In this document: positions 32,860-42,780 of the stretch, one piece after another
How the letters are laid out: each line of letters begins with the position of its first letter
Position numbering within the stretch: position 1 is the first letter of the stretch
Source: Mauremys mutica
Taxonomy: Eukaryota; Chordata; Testudines; Geoemydidae
NCBI RefSeq assembly: GCF_020497125.1
Contig: NC_059093.1
Location: forward strand, 20,793,912 to 20,857,911
DNA: 64,000 nucleotides
Direction: 5' to 3'
Program-made: the position numbers and the translations under genes
The notes under the pieces: model-generated
Databases searched by the model: none
What the model saw: only the letters and a program-made list of their open reading frames with translations
Told to the model about the DNA's origin: nothing

Positions 32860-33079
32860 TGCTGCTAGTCACTTTTCTGGACCCCTGTGACTCTCAGTTG
32901 GCTGCTTTGCACTCTGCACTTATTGCTTCCCACCAGCGGCTTCCTCTCACAGGACTCTCTCTCCTCCTCCAGCGACCGTGGTCCTGCACTATCAGATCCG
33001 TGGGTCCTGCCCTGAGACCCCACATCCCCCTGCTTTGTCTCCATTCCCTGCAGGCTGCAAAAATGTCAGGGGAGGCCGC

Positions 33080-33450
33080 CCCTCCCTTCACTTGGTGCTC
33101 CCACTCATATCGGCCAGCTGCAGCCTCATCTCCTGGAACTCGGGCAGCTGTCGCTTGATCCAGTCATACAGTCACACACTGACTGGCTCCTCTGCCTGGA
33201 TGGTCTTGTGGAAATCCCACAGGCGACATTGCAGGACTTGGCACTGTTTGGTTTCTTTAATATTGCGGTGTTTGCCCGACCGCCGGAACAAAGCCGCCAA
33301 CTCCTCCCTCACCGACTCCCACCAATCCCCCTGGTTGCCATAGAACCCTCTGATGCTTTCCAGTTCTGCCAGTACCGCCAGGCCTCGCCCCCCTGGTCCT
33401 TTATCTTGCAAGCTCTGGATGTTCAGCTTCCAATATCCTCTGCTCTGGGT
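33080..33450 (-). pseudogene. LINE ORF2-like fragment (possibly L1/Tx1)
   Basis: The minus-strand frame reads YWKLNIQSLQDK, then RGFYGNQGDWWESVREELAA and CRLWDFHKTIQ. The YWKLN...WWE pattern resembles the linker between endonuclease and reverse transcriptase in L1/Tx1-type LINEs as I recall it. No catalytic motif is included and the frame is bounded by unrelated repeats. The assignment is tentative. Confidence 0.4.
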
Positions 33451-33454
33451 CAGG

Positions 33455-33735
33455 GACAGGGGCTGCTCCAGGCACCAGCGCAGCAAGCGCGTGCCTGGGC
33501 GGCCAGCTGCGGAGGGCGGCTTGCCGATCGCTGTGAGGGTGGCAGTCAGGCTGCCTTCAGCAGCCTGCCTGCAGGAGGTCCTCTGGTAATGCGGATTAGG
33601 TGGCATGCCTGCAGGAGCTCTGCCAGTCCCGCAGCTGCAGCGGCAATTCGGTGGTGGTTACGCCGAAGGCGCGGGACCGGCAGACCTCCCGCAGGAATCC
33701 TCCTTACCAGAGGACCTCCGGCAGGTGTTGGGATA
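33455..33735. mobile_element. Truncated hAT-type MITE
   Basis: The 'ggggctgctccaggcaccag' start and 'cagcaagcgcgtgcctgggc' continuation match the left ends at 9242, 12030 and 54327. The right end is not clear. A 'ctgcaggaggtcctctggta' motif recurs at 33564 and, altered, at 33690-33725. Confidence 0.6.
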
Positions 33736-33796
33736 GATATGTATTACATTATATATTAATGTTAGATGTGTAGAAAGTTTGACTAGAAAGGAGTAG

Positions 33797-34885
33797 TGTG
33801 ACGGTGCTGCCCGTGGGAGCCAGCTGAGATCACTCAATCAGGGTGAACTGCAAACAAAACGGGGCAGACAAACCCCAAATGCTGGTGGTTATTCTAATAC
33901 TTAGATTTACCAACCGCCACAAAACAGCTTCTGTATTTCCTCACTGGTTACTCAGAAGTCCAAACAATACAGTTCCCTTAAAGTGCCCAGCCTCAGGCCT
34001 CCGTCCAGACACACCTGTCAAATATGATGATGATTCCTGAAACTCTGATCTCATTATATAAAAGAAAAGGTTCTTCCAATCCCAAAGGGCCAGCCACATA
34101 CCCAGGTTCAATTATAACTTAGATCTTACCCAAAATACACACTACAGCCAATTCTTATTAATGAAGCTAAAATTTATTAAAGAAGAAAAGAGAGAGAGTG
34201 TTGGTTAAAAGATCAATATACAGACAGATTTGAATTCAATTCTTGAGGTTCAGATGCATAGCTGAAGTGAGCTTGTAGTTGCCAAAAGTCCTTTTAGAAA
34301 TGGTCGAGAGGTTATAGCCCAATGTCCATATTCAGGGTGACTCCAGTCAGTGACTGGGGATCTCACTCCTTATGGCTTAAGGTTTCCCCCTCTTGAAACC
34401 CAAAGCAGATCTGAGATGAAGCAGGATCATGTCCCAGGGTTCTTATACATTTCCAGCAGCCTTTCCGCCTGAGAAAACAATAGGTTTAACTTCTTCTCCC
34501 AAACATCCTGGCAATTAGCACAGGGTAATTTACCCATTAAACAGTTCAGATCCAAGTTAGCACAACCTTCAAAGAGACACATAGACAATAATACTATTTC
34601 ACTCAAGTATCGTCATAAATGTTAATATTCCTTTTTTGATCTTTGAATTAAAACTACAGCAATAGACAAGACTTGTTTGCTTACATCACAAGACCTGAGC
34701 AAACATCTCCCCTTCTACCTCTAACAATGCAGACTTGCATTTCAAAGCTCTGTTCATTTACAGATCTTCCTAACCGGTCCTTAAGGTTCACCCATAGGTC
34801 AGGTCAGTGGGTGAGGTGAGTTAATTAACTCTTTCTGGCCCTGTCACCTTTCAATGAAATATTATATTACACTCATAACGTCACA
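33797..34885. mobile_element. Solo LTR, ~1.09 kb
   Basis: The ends TGTGACGGTG and AACGTCACA form TGTGACG/CGTCACA inverted termini, as in many LTRs. The flanking 5-mers (AGTAG and GGAGG) do not match, so the duplication is lost or the LTR arose by recombination. No pol or gag is nearby. The body is AT-rich compared with its flanks. Confidence 0.72.
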
Positions 34886-34889
34886 GGAG

Positions 34890-35215
34890 GTCAGGAATGG
34901 GATGGCAGGGGCTGACGGGCACTGGTAGCGCTGGGGGAAGCCCAGGGGGCTGCGGTTCGGGAGTGAGGGGCATGGCTAGAGCTGGGGGGAACCAAGGGGA
35001 CTGCGGGTTGGGAGTGAGGGCCATCAGCAGAGCTGTGAGTCTGGAGTTCAGGGCTGGGACAGTAGGGGCTGCGGGTCGGGAGTGAGGGGCACCGGTAGAG
35101 CTGGGGAGAACCCAGGGGGCTGCACGTCAGGAGTGAGGGGCACCAGCAGAGCTGTGAGTCTGGAGGTCAGGACTGGGATAGCAGGGGCTGCAGGTCGGGA
35201 GTGAGGGGTTTCACA
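34890..35215. repeat. G-rich minisatellite
   Basis: Units such as 'ggctgcgggtcgggagtgag' + GGGCACC + GGTAGAGCTGGGG recur about five times with alternating subtypes; units near 35025-35065 and 35160-35200 are nearly the same, a ~130-bp higher-order period. Confidence 0.85.
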
Positions 35216-35585
35216 GAGTCCCCGGGCGATGCTCTGGAACTGCTCCCCACAAAGCCAGGCAGGACTCTGGGGAGCCTCCTCTCCCTCGGAGCAGACTGTC
35301 TGCAGGGCAAGAAGCTCACACGGCTTCACCTCCTGGGTCTCTCCTTGGAGCATTCAGCATCCTCTGCCCCTCCGTGCGCTTCCCTCAGCTAGTCCGCCCA
35401 GGCGGGGTCCTGGGGAACCCAGAGTGTCCTGCACCCCCACTTCACAGTCAGACGTGACTCTCAGCCAGCCAGTAAAACAGAAGTTTATTTAGATGACAAC
35501 TCCACCAGAGCGGTCCTTTGGGGCCATCTGCCTGTCCCAAGTCAGGGTAAAGGAGGAGGGTTGGGCATGGGGCTAGAAACTCCAC
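35216..35585. other. Unassigned, LTR-like stretch
   Basis: The segment ending in 'gactctcagccagccagt' + AAAACAGAAGTTTATT is similar to 58363-58395 in the LTR-like element of the second A-B-C block. It may be the end of a related LTR cut by the RTE insertion. No gene is visible. Confidence 0.4.
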
Positions 35586-35676
35586 CCCGTAAAAAAATCA
35601 ACTTGCTACAGAAACGCCAATAGAGATAACAGAGACTTTTAGCCTGGAAAAAGAAGGGTCTTCAACTTGAAGATGC

Positions 35677-37011
35677 ATGACGCTGGGTGGTGAAAGCCGC
35701 GAGGAAGCCACTAAGCCGATCACCCTTCTTGCAACCAGGAGGATTACCATCGGCACATGGAACGTGAGGACCACGTACGAGTCAGGAAAGACGGCGCAGG
35801 TTGCAGCAGAGATGAGGAGCAACAACCTGACCCTACTAGGCATTAGCGAGACAAGATGGACGCAAGCTGGACAGAGACGACTGTTGACAGGAGAGCTGTT
35901 GCTGTATTCAGGACATGAAGAGAGCGACACACCCCACACACAGGGAGTAGGCTTCATGTTGTCCAAGCAGGCACAGAGAGTACTGATTGGTTGGGAGGCA
36001 CATGGTCCCAGGATCATCACAGCATCCTTCAGAACTAAAATGAAGAGGATTAAGATGAATGTTGTTCAGTGCTACGCTCCAACTAATGACAGTGAAGAGG
36101 AGGACAAAGACTACTTTTACAACAGACTCCAGAAAATATTAGAGACTCGCCCAGACAAAGACATTACCATCCTTATGGGAGACTTTAATGCCAAAATTGG
36201 ACCTGATAACACAGGATACGAACAAGTCATGGGGACCCACGCTCTGGGAGAGATGAGTGAGAATGGAGAGAGATTTGTGGATCTGTGTGCACTTAACAAC
36301 CTGGTCATAGGAGGCAGCATCTTTCCTCACAAGCGGATCCACAAGAGTACCTGGGTATCACCAGCAGGCACGACAGAAAATCAGATCGACCATGTCTGCA
36401 TTAGCAAGAAGTGCAGAAGATCCTTGCAGGACGTTAGAGTTAGAAGAGGAGCAGATGCGGCGTCCGACCATCACTTAGTGGTGGCCAGATTGAAGCTGAA
36501 GCTGAAGAAGAACTGGATAGATGCGTCAGACAGAAGAGCGAAGTACAACGTCCGCCTTTTGAAGGACCATAAGACCAAGGAAGATTTTGGATTGACGCTG
36601 AAGAATAAGTTTTCAGTACTACAGGATCAGTCTGAGGAAGAGGAAGACAGTGTACTCAACAGATGGCAGAAAGTGAGAGAGACACTTAGGTCAGCATGCC
36701 ATGAAGTGCTTGGAATTAAGAAACACCAGCAGAAAGAGTGGATCACAGCAGAGACCTTGACTAAGATAGAAGACAGAAAGAAGAAGAAGGCAGCAGTCAA
36801 CAACAGCAGGACTAGAGCAACAAAGGCCAAAGTTCAAAAAGAGTATGCTGAAGCCCACAGAGCAGTGAAGAGGAATATTAGGAAGGATAAGAGAGATTAT
36901 GTGGATGGACTGGCAGCAGAAGCAGAGCAGGCAGCATACAGCAGTAACATGAAACAGCTGTACGATACTACCAAGCGACTGTCTGGAAAGATCAGCAAGC
37001 CAGAACGTCCC
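35677..37011 (+). pseudogene. RTE ORF, endonuclease part
   Basis: Codons 1-445 of the RTE ORF; the first ATG after an in-frame TGA at 35668 is at 35677. The endonuclease/exonuclease/phosphatase fold is complete by motif: GTWNVRT (26-32), SETRW with the catalytic Glu (57-61), QCYAPTNDS (131-139), GDFNAK (168-173) and [10 protein letters not shown] (from 263). A basic linker follows. The enzyme nicks target DNA to prime reverse transcription. The frame continues into the inserted LTR at 37012 and stops at 37584, giving an accidental 635-codon chimaera. From memory the protein is close to elements of schistosomes, corals and fish, often deposited as 'craniofacial development protein 2-like'. Confidence 0.88.
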
Positions 37012-37133
37012 TGTAGTGAGGCGGCCTGGCTCCCGACGGCCCCTGAGAGGGAGGAACCGGAACAGCCACCTCAGTGGGCGGAGCCACTGCCACCTGTTCC
37101 CGCCCCCCGGAAGTCAAGGGGCGGGACAGGAAG

Positions 37134-37141
37134 TATAAAAG
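37134..37141 (+). promoter_or_regulatory. TATA box of the nested LTR
   Basis: TATAAAAG is preceded by a GC box-like 'aaggggcgggacaggaag' at 37116. Position ~120 bp into the element and orientation fit an LTR U3 promoter, which defines the LTR as plus-strand. Confidence 0.7.
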
Positions 37142-37202
37142 CCCGGTCTCAGCACTCAGTTGGAGCCCAGCAGCCGGAGAGGACAGACGCTCCTGATCGG
37201 GC

Positions 37203-37365
37203 TCCTGCTGGACCGAGCCTGCCCCGAGCCAGGTACCCGGACGTGGATGGACCAAGCCTCCCTCGAGCCAGGTATCCTGACGCGGACCGACCGAGCCTCC
37301 CTCGAGCCAGGTACCCCGAGGTGGACTGGCCGAGCTTGCCCCGAGCCCGGTACCCCGAGGAGCGG
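37203..37365 (+). repeat. 39-bp repeat in the LTR (13-residue period)
   Basis: Four units encode PSLPRARYP followed by a variable four residues. The period is 39 bp, a multiple of three, so the frame stays open across the units. It lies just after the TATA box region. Confidence 0.88.
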
Positions 37366-37769
37366 CCCGAGCGGCCCCTTGACCCGAGTCCGGAGGAGCA
37401 GCCCGACCTAGACCGCCTTCACCACGCCGAGGAACCCATGGTGTGGGACCCCGCCGCCGAGCCCAGCGACGAGCAGGTACCCGAGGAGGGGGAGATGGAA
37501 TGCAGCCCGGGGGTAGCCGAGCCCTGTCCGGCTGAGGGCACGGATGTGCCCATGTCAGTGTGTTGCGGCCAGGATCCCCACTGACTGTAGCGGATCCACG
37601 CCGCTGTTAGGGCCCCGGGCTGGGACACAGTGGAGTGGGTGGGCCTGTGTCCCCCCTGCCACCCCACTCACGGGTGGCAGACTCCCCCTCCTGCCAGCAC
37701 TCAGGCAGAGAAGCCTGCACTTACCTGAGCTTCCTGAGACTGATGCCGCTGCTCTGCTCCTGAGACCAG

Positions 37770-38160
37770 GACCTGAGCCCTGAACTATGATTACTGCTCA
37801 GCTCCTGCTTTAAGGACCTGAGCCCTGAACTATGATTACTGCTCAGCTCCTGCTTTAAGGACCTGAGCCCTGAACTATTATTACTGCTCGGCCCCTGCCT
37901 GAGGGTCTGAGCTAGAACTGCTGTTTTGCTGCCCCGCCCTGACTGAGGGCTGGGGCTTAAACTAGTGACTTTGTGTGCTCAGCCCCTGCCTGAGGGTCTG
38001 AGCCCTGCCTCCTGTGTGCTGCCTGCCCTGAGCTAGGGCTTGGGCTTTACAGACTCAGACTGTTGCTCAGCCCTGCCTGAGGGTCTGAGCCCTGCCTCTT
38101 GTGTGCTGCCCGCCCTGAGCTAGGGAGTGGGGCTTACTGACTTTGTCACTGCTCAGCTCC
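37770..38160 (+). repeat. Tandem repeats in the LTR
   Basis: 'ggacctgagccctgaactat' recurs at about 37768, 37813 and 37859 (spacing ~46 bp), followed by longer units with 'cagcccctgcctgagggtct'. These internal expansions account for much of the LTR length. Confidence 0.85.
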
Positions 38161-38310
38161 GGCTGCCAGGACCGGAGCTTAGAACTGGTTCGCTGCCCTG
38201 CCCTGACTGAGGGCTGGGGCTCACTGCACTGACCGTGTGCCTTCTGTTCAGCCCCTGCTTGAGGGGCCGAACCCCCAAGACCTTCAGAACCCGGAGACTG
38301 ATTTGGGCCG

Positions 38311-38350
38311 TGTAGTGAGGCGGCCTGGCTCCCGACGGCCCCTGAGAGGG
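38311..38350 (+). repeat. 40-bp copy of the LTR start near its end
   Basis: The 40 bases at 38311-38350 are identical to the first 40 bases of the element (37012-37051). After them only 26 bases remain before the target duplication. Confidence 0.95.
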
Positions 38351-38381
38351 CACGGCCCCAACATCGGACTATTACAGTCCC

Positions 38382-40051
38382 GTTAAAGACAAGCAGGGAA
38401 AGTCTATAACAGGAATAGAACAACAGATGAACAGATGGGCGGAGCACTTTGAGGAACTCCTGAACAGACCAGCACCACCAAATCCACCAGACATCGACCC
38501 AGCTAACGAGGACCTCCCAATCAATTGCGATAAACCAACCAGAGACGAGATCAGAAAAGCCATCACCATGATGAAGAACAGGAAGGCAGCTGGACCTGAC
38601 GATATCCCAGCAGAGGCCCTAAAGCAGACCTGGATGCTTCAGTGGAAATGCTGTACCCCCTCTTTGAGAAGATATGGGAAGAAGAAGCGATTCCGGCTGA
38701 CTGGAAAGGGGGATATCTCATCAAAATCCCCAAGAAAGGAGATCTCAGCAACTGTGCCAACTACAGAGGAATCACACTCCTGTCAGTGCCAGGGAAGGTC
38801 TTCAACCGAGTCCTCTTAGAGAGAATGAAGGTTGCCGTCGATCCACAGCTACGAGATGAACAGGCAGGTTTCCGGCAGAACAGATCATGCACGGACCAGA
38901 TAGCAACGCTCCGCATCATAGTCGAGCAGTCTGTGGAGTGGAACTCCTCGTTGTACATCAACTTTGTTGACTATGAGAAAGCATTCGATAGCGTGGATCG
39001 AGAGACCCTCTGGAAGCTCCTTCGGCACTATAGCATTCCAACAAAGGTGGTCAACTTGATCAAGAACTCATACGATGGCATACACTGTAGAGTGATCCAT
39101 GGAGGGCAGCTCACAAACAGCTTCCAGGTGCAAACTGGAGTCAGACAAGGATGCTTGTTGTCACCACTTCTCTTTCTCCTCGTCATCGATTGGATTATGA
39201 AGACATCTACTTCCAAGCGTAGGAACGGAATCCAGTGGACGTTGTGGACCCAGCTTGATGACCTGGACTTTGCCGACGACTTTGCACTCCTTTTGCACAG
39301 TAAACAGCAGATGCAAGAGAAGACCAACATACTGGCAGCCACGTCATCACAGGTTGGCCTCAACATTCACAAGGACAAGACCAAGATCCTTAGGATTAAC
39401 TCCATCAGCAACGACCCAGTCACACTGAATGGAAGCCCCCTGGAAGAAGTGCAGTCCTTCACCTACCTAGGTAGCATCATCGACCAGCAGGGTGGCACAG
39501 ACGCAGACATCAAAGTAAGTTTTGGTAAGGCAAGAGCAGCCTTCTTACAGCTCAAGAACATCTGGAGTTCCAGAGAGCTGTCTTTGGCAATAAAAATTCG
39601 ACTGTTCAACTCCAACGTGAAATCAGTCCTACTGTATGGAGCTGAAACCTGGAGGACAACCAAAACAACCATCAGGAAGATCCAGACCTTCATTAATAGC
39701 TGCCTCAGAAGGATTCTCCAGATCCGCTGGCCAGACACCATCAGTAACATCCACCTCTTGGAGAGGACCCGTCAACTCCCAGCAGAGGAAGAAATCAGAA
39801 GAAGGTGGGGCTGGATAGGACATACACTACGCAAGCAGCCAACTAACATCACCAGACAGGCACTGCGGTGGAACCCCCAAGGCAAGCGGAGAAGAGGCCG
39901 TCCAAGAAACACCTGGCGACGCGACCTTCAGGCAGATAGCAAAAAAATGGGCTATACCTGGAATCAGCTAGAGCGAATGGCCCAGGATAGAGGACTCTGG
40001 AGATCTGTGGTTGGTGGCCCATACCCCGATTGGGGTGACGGGCATGAGTGA
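38382..40051 (+). pseudogene. RTE ORF, reverse transcriptase part, frameshifted
   Basis: The ORF continues after the LTR with VKDKQGKSITG, EQQMNRWAEHFEELLNRP and the RT entry motif [15 protein letters not shown] one-base loss near 38624 moves the frame; the rest is open to the TGA at 40049-40051. RT motifs in order: [36 protein letters not shown] (first catalytic Asp), [21 protein letters not shown] (catalytic pair; residues 210-213 counted from the ATG at 38642), HKDKTKIL and FTYLGSII. The C-terminus has YGAETW and a basic [15 protein letters not shown]. All catalytic residues are kept, so inactivation is recent: one indel and one insertion. Confidence 0.88.
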
Positions 40052-40300
40052 GAGACCCTCCAGCACAGGGACAGGCACACACGCTAGCCCGGGCAGCCGC
40101 CCACTTTCTTTGGCAAGTCAGGAATGGCAAAGGCTAGACTGGAAGCACCTGGGGCTCATGCCCCAGCCTTTGTGACGCCCAACCCCCAACTCCTTCCCGG
40201 GGCTCTAGCTGAAGCCAGAGCATTGGCCTGAATGGCCAAGAAGAGGTTCCAGATTTGAAGGGAGCAGGGTGTTCAGCACAACGGTAAAACTGCAGAAACA

Positions 40301-40373
40301 CAACCACCAAGGGACTCGAACCCTCAGTCTTTTGATCCACACTCAGACGCCTTATCCATTAGGCCACATGATA
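40301..40373 (-). pseudogene. tRNA-Arg-TCG body with altered anticodon
   Basis: On the minus strand the D arm (GGCCTAATGGATAAGGC) and T arm/B box (AGGG-TTCGAGT-CCCTT) are those of the intact Arg gene at 59617. The anticodon loop reads GTGTGGA, so the triplet is GTG in place of TCG, and the lower anticodon stem is mismatched. The acceptor starts TATCATG-like and does not pair well. Probably a pseudogene, although both internal promoter boxes and a TTTT terminator remain, so it may still be transcribed. Confidence 0.78.
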
Positions 40374-40746
40374 AAAAGCTACTCCAAGCGCTTCTTTGGA
40401 AAAGCCGGACATTGTGTTTCTCAGGTCACCTGCTGAGGGGGGCCGAGACTCTTTGGGCACAAGAAGTCGAGTTCCCAGTGACACGTGAGACTTAATTTTC
40501 TGGAGCCAGGTGCAGGGTTTTGACAGGGAGGCTCAGGCATGGGGGATTGTGGTGCAGCGGACGGACCGGCTGTCTAGGTGTGGAGATTTAGTCGCAGTCA
40601 GGCACAGGAGGGAGGAGGAGGAGGAGGAATCCTGCTGACAGGCAGTGGCTGTGCAGAAAAAGAGGAGGGGTTCCGGGGACTTTTTTTTGCCTCTCTTTTG
40701 CTTGCCTGCTCACTCTTGTGCTGAACGGTGAAGATGGTCTCAATAA

Positions 40747-40819
40747 GCTCAGGTAGCTCAGTTGGTAGAGCATCAGGCTCTTAATTTGAGGGGCCAGGGT
40801 TCAAGCCCCAGTCTGGGTG
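40747..40819 (+). pseudogene. tRNA-Lys (CTT), decaying copy
   Basis: It is a paralogue of 15129. Acceptor GCTCAGG/TCTGGGT, A box and loop CTCTTAA with anticodon CTT are kept. The anticodon stem TCAGG/TTTGA and T stem (CAGGG against CCCAG) now carry mismatches. TTTT follows 7 bases later. It could still be transcribed but is unlikely to give a stable tRNA. Confidence 0.72.
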
Positions 40820-41085
40820 CTCAGCTTTTAAGCTGCCTTGTGCGCCAGGAGCCAAATGATTCCTGGTGCTGTCCACCACCCACATGCGGATTCCCAGAAG
40901 CTGTGGCCATTTCCTGGAAAGGTTCCTTTCCTCAGGAATCAGGAGAGAGGCCACGTCCACAGGAGCAGGCCTAGAACACACAGTCTCTGGCTGCCAGGAA
41001 GTGCTGTGGGGGCCAGGTGCTGAGAAAGCTCAGAGGGGGAGCAGCAGAGATGAGGGGAAGAGAGACAGAGAAGCAATGAGCACAG

Positions 41086-42225
41086 TGTACAGGGGGTTCA
41101 GGGCCGGCTATTGTGGGGAACTTCCCTGGTTTATACATGACCCTGGTGCAACTGGCCAGAGAAAGGATCTGAGTCCCCACCCCCTTACCCAGAGGCTGCC
41201 TGACCCCAAGGACGCTCTTTCTACTCTCCTGTGTGGCAGAGACCTCGTCACCCCAACAAGGCTGGGCCCAGGAATCCTGGGGGGTTTGATGACCCCCAAT
41301 CCTGTCATGATCACTTGAACGGGGCTACAGTGTCCCCACTCTGGGCACTTCCCTGACCCACTCCTCATTGCATGTGCTTCAAATACCATTTATTACCCAG
41401 CAATCAAGATGGGAAAAGGAAAACACGTCACCCTGTTCTGTGGTGCAGGGAGATCACAACCAGCGTCTCCGGAGGGTCAGGGCAGGTCACAGTCTCTCCC
41501 TCACATGTCCCAGGCCTCCTCCCCAGGCCCTGGCTGTGCTGCAGGGACACCAGGGGCTGGACACTTGCTCTGGCAGTGGCCACATGCTCTAGGTGACAGG
41601 CCCCTTGTTCCCAGTGTCAGCCCCCATGTAGGGGATATGATCCCCCCACCCCCAAAAGTCTGGCCTGCAAGATCTCTTGACGGGTGGCATCTCCTTGCAC
41701 TGGGCCTTCTGCCCAGGGTCCCCCTCGCTCTCCCACGCTGCTCACTGCACCCACCTCCAGCCCCAGTGCTGCTGCGGCTCTGCCTCCAGCTCCCTGGGCT
41801 GCTCCTCTGGCTCCACTTGCTGCAGCTCTTCTCCCAGCACAGATCTGCTCCCTGGGCAGCTTCTACGGCTCGTGCTGCTGCGGATCGGCTCCCAGCACAG
41901 ATCTGCTCTGGTTCTCCCTGGCTGGTGCAGCTCTGCTCCCCGGCTCTTCTCAGGCTCCTGCTCTCTCCTTAGCTCCGCCCCACTCTGGCCCAGGCAGTTC
42001 CAGCTCCCACGGAGGATGGGACCCCCTGGCCTGGTGACTTCCTCATTACACTGCCTGGCCTGTCAGTGCGGCTAACTTGGAGCTTTGGCCTCTCCCCGTT
42101 GCCCCTGTGGACTGTCAGTCTCAGGGTCCTGATTTCCCATTGGCCCTTCCCCCTTCTATTGGGACTGGGAACTAGCCAACCAAACCCCCCACTAAGTTTT
42201 AGTAAGGAGCCAACAGTCCCTTACA
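41086..42225 (-). mobile_element. LTR-like element, unit B copy 2
   Basis: This is the paralogue of 15464-16620, with the same TGTACAGGGG start and CCCTTACA end at the same place relative to the tRNA genes. The 187-codon plus-strand frame over 41409-41972 is a by-product of its GC-rich body. Confidence 0.6.
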
Positions 42226-42275
42226 TGAGCCAGTCCCATGAGGGTCACTGATGGCCAGAGAAGGCAGCACAAGCT

Positions 42276-42347
42276 GGTCCCATGGTGTAACAGGCAGCAC
42301 TCAGGACTCTGAATCCTGCAATCTGAGTTCAAATCTCAATAGGACCT
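42276..42347 (+). pseudogene. tRNA-Gln (CTG), decaying copy
   Basis: It is a paralogue of 16671, identical through the anticodon arm (anticodon CTG). The 3' part reads CTCAATAGGACCT, which breaks one pair in the T stem and one in the acceptor stem. Internal promoter boxes are intact. Function is doubtful. Confidence 0.72.
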
Positions 42348-42549
42348 TGTGTTGGCTTGTGGTAAAGCCCTGGAGCTCACAGTACTCAACTTCCCTGTCT
42401 CCAGCTGTGCAAGAGCAAATCTTTCCCCTCCTGGTGGGTGACTTGTCCACAGGAGCCAAGTCTTGGGTTGTGATGGCCAAAATTGGTTGGGGCTCTAGAA
42501 CTTGTTACCCTGATGCCTGTGGTTGGGATTCTTGCTGCTTCACATGAGG

Positions 42550-42780
42550 TCCACAAGGGAGCGAGGAAAAAGAGCGAGTGAAAAAAAATAATCAGCAAGA
42601 GAGAGATCAAAAAGAATGTGAAAGGCAGAGAAAGAAATAAAGGGAGAAAAAAAAACATCAGAAAAAGAAGGAAAGAAAGGAAGAGCGTGGAAGGTAGAGG
42701 GGAAAAACGAAAGCAAGAACACACAAGCTAGAGAAGGAAAGGAATGAAAAAGAACGAACGAACCACAAGCGCTAGTTGAA
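42550..42780 (+). repeat. Purine-rich tract (~230 bp)
   Basis: The plus strand is strongly A/G-biased with runs such as GGAAAAAGAGCGAG, GAAAAAAAATAATC and 'gaaaaagaaggaaagaaagg'. It directly follows unit B copy 2. The minus-strand frame over it (F/L/S-rich) is compositional. Confidence 0.85.

Larger units (their letters stand above)
31915..32880 (-). repeat. Unit B relative, inverted (Lys-CTT-like + Gln-TTG)
   Basis: Stretches here are reverse complements of 14220-14480 and 58950-59250 (for example 'gtgcccagaggaggagaggt' near 32388). The block ends in a minus-strand tRNA-Gln and includes a minus-strand Lys-CTT-like pseudogene. It is an older inverted duplicate of unit B. Confidence 0.75.
37012..38376 (+). 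mobile_element. Solo LTR nested in the RTE ORF
   Basis: The element begins TGTAGTGAGG and ends ACTATTACA. The 5-mer GTCCC directly precedes (37007-37011) and follows it (38377-38381), and the RTE reading frame is collinear across once one GTCCC is dropped. These are classic LTR-retroelement marks. A TATA box (37134), internal tandem repeats and a 40-bp copy of its own first bases at 38311-38350 lie inside. No gag or pol is present, so it is a solo LTR or a small non-autonomous element. Host family (ERV or Ty3/gypsy) is unresolved. Confidence 0.92.
35586..40060 (+). mobile_element. RTE-type LINE split by an LTR insertion
   Basis: A near full-length non-LTR retrotransposon of the RTE/RTE-X type, with an apurinic-like endonuclease and a reverse transcriptase in one ORF and a very short 3' UTR, as usual for RTE. 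The ORF is broken in two ways: by a 1365-bp LTR element at 37012-38376, and by a one-base deletion near 38624. Edges are approximate: the 3' edge is inferred because sequence from about 40060 matches unit B (59355-59430). It lies only in unit B copy 2, so it arrived after that duplication or was lost from the others. Confidence 0.88.
40060..42540. repeat. Duplicated unit B, copy 2
   Basis: It is collinear with 14512-17000 (Arg-type, Lys-CTT, LTR-like element, Gln-CTG) and starts at the edge of the RTE element. Small indels and substitutions are spread through it. All three tRNA loci are somewhat more decayed here than in the best copies elsewhere. Confidence 0.92.

Noticed and set aside
33208..33759. 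183-codon plus-strand frame
   Set aside because: It runs opposite to a LINE-like minus-strand fragment and into a MITE, so it is a composite of repeats.
35677..37584. A single 635-codon protein-coding gene
   Set aside because: The last ~190 codons come from an LTR inserted with a 5-bp target duplication; the first ~445 are an RTE endonuclease. The fusion is accidental.
41409..41972. 187-codon L/P/S-rich open frame (and its twin at 15903-16370)
   Set aside because: It lies in the GC-rich body of an LTR-like element, overlaps open frames in other phases and has no recognisable domain.
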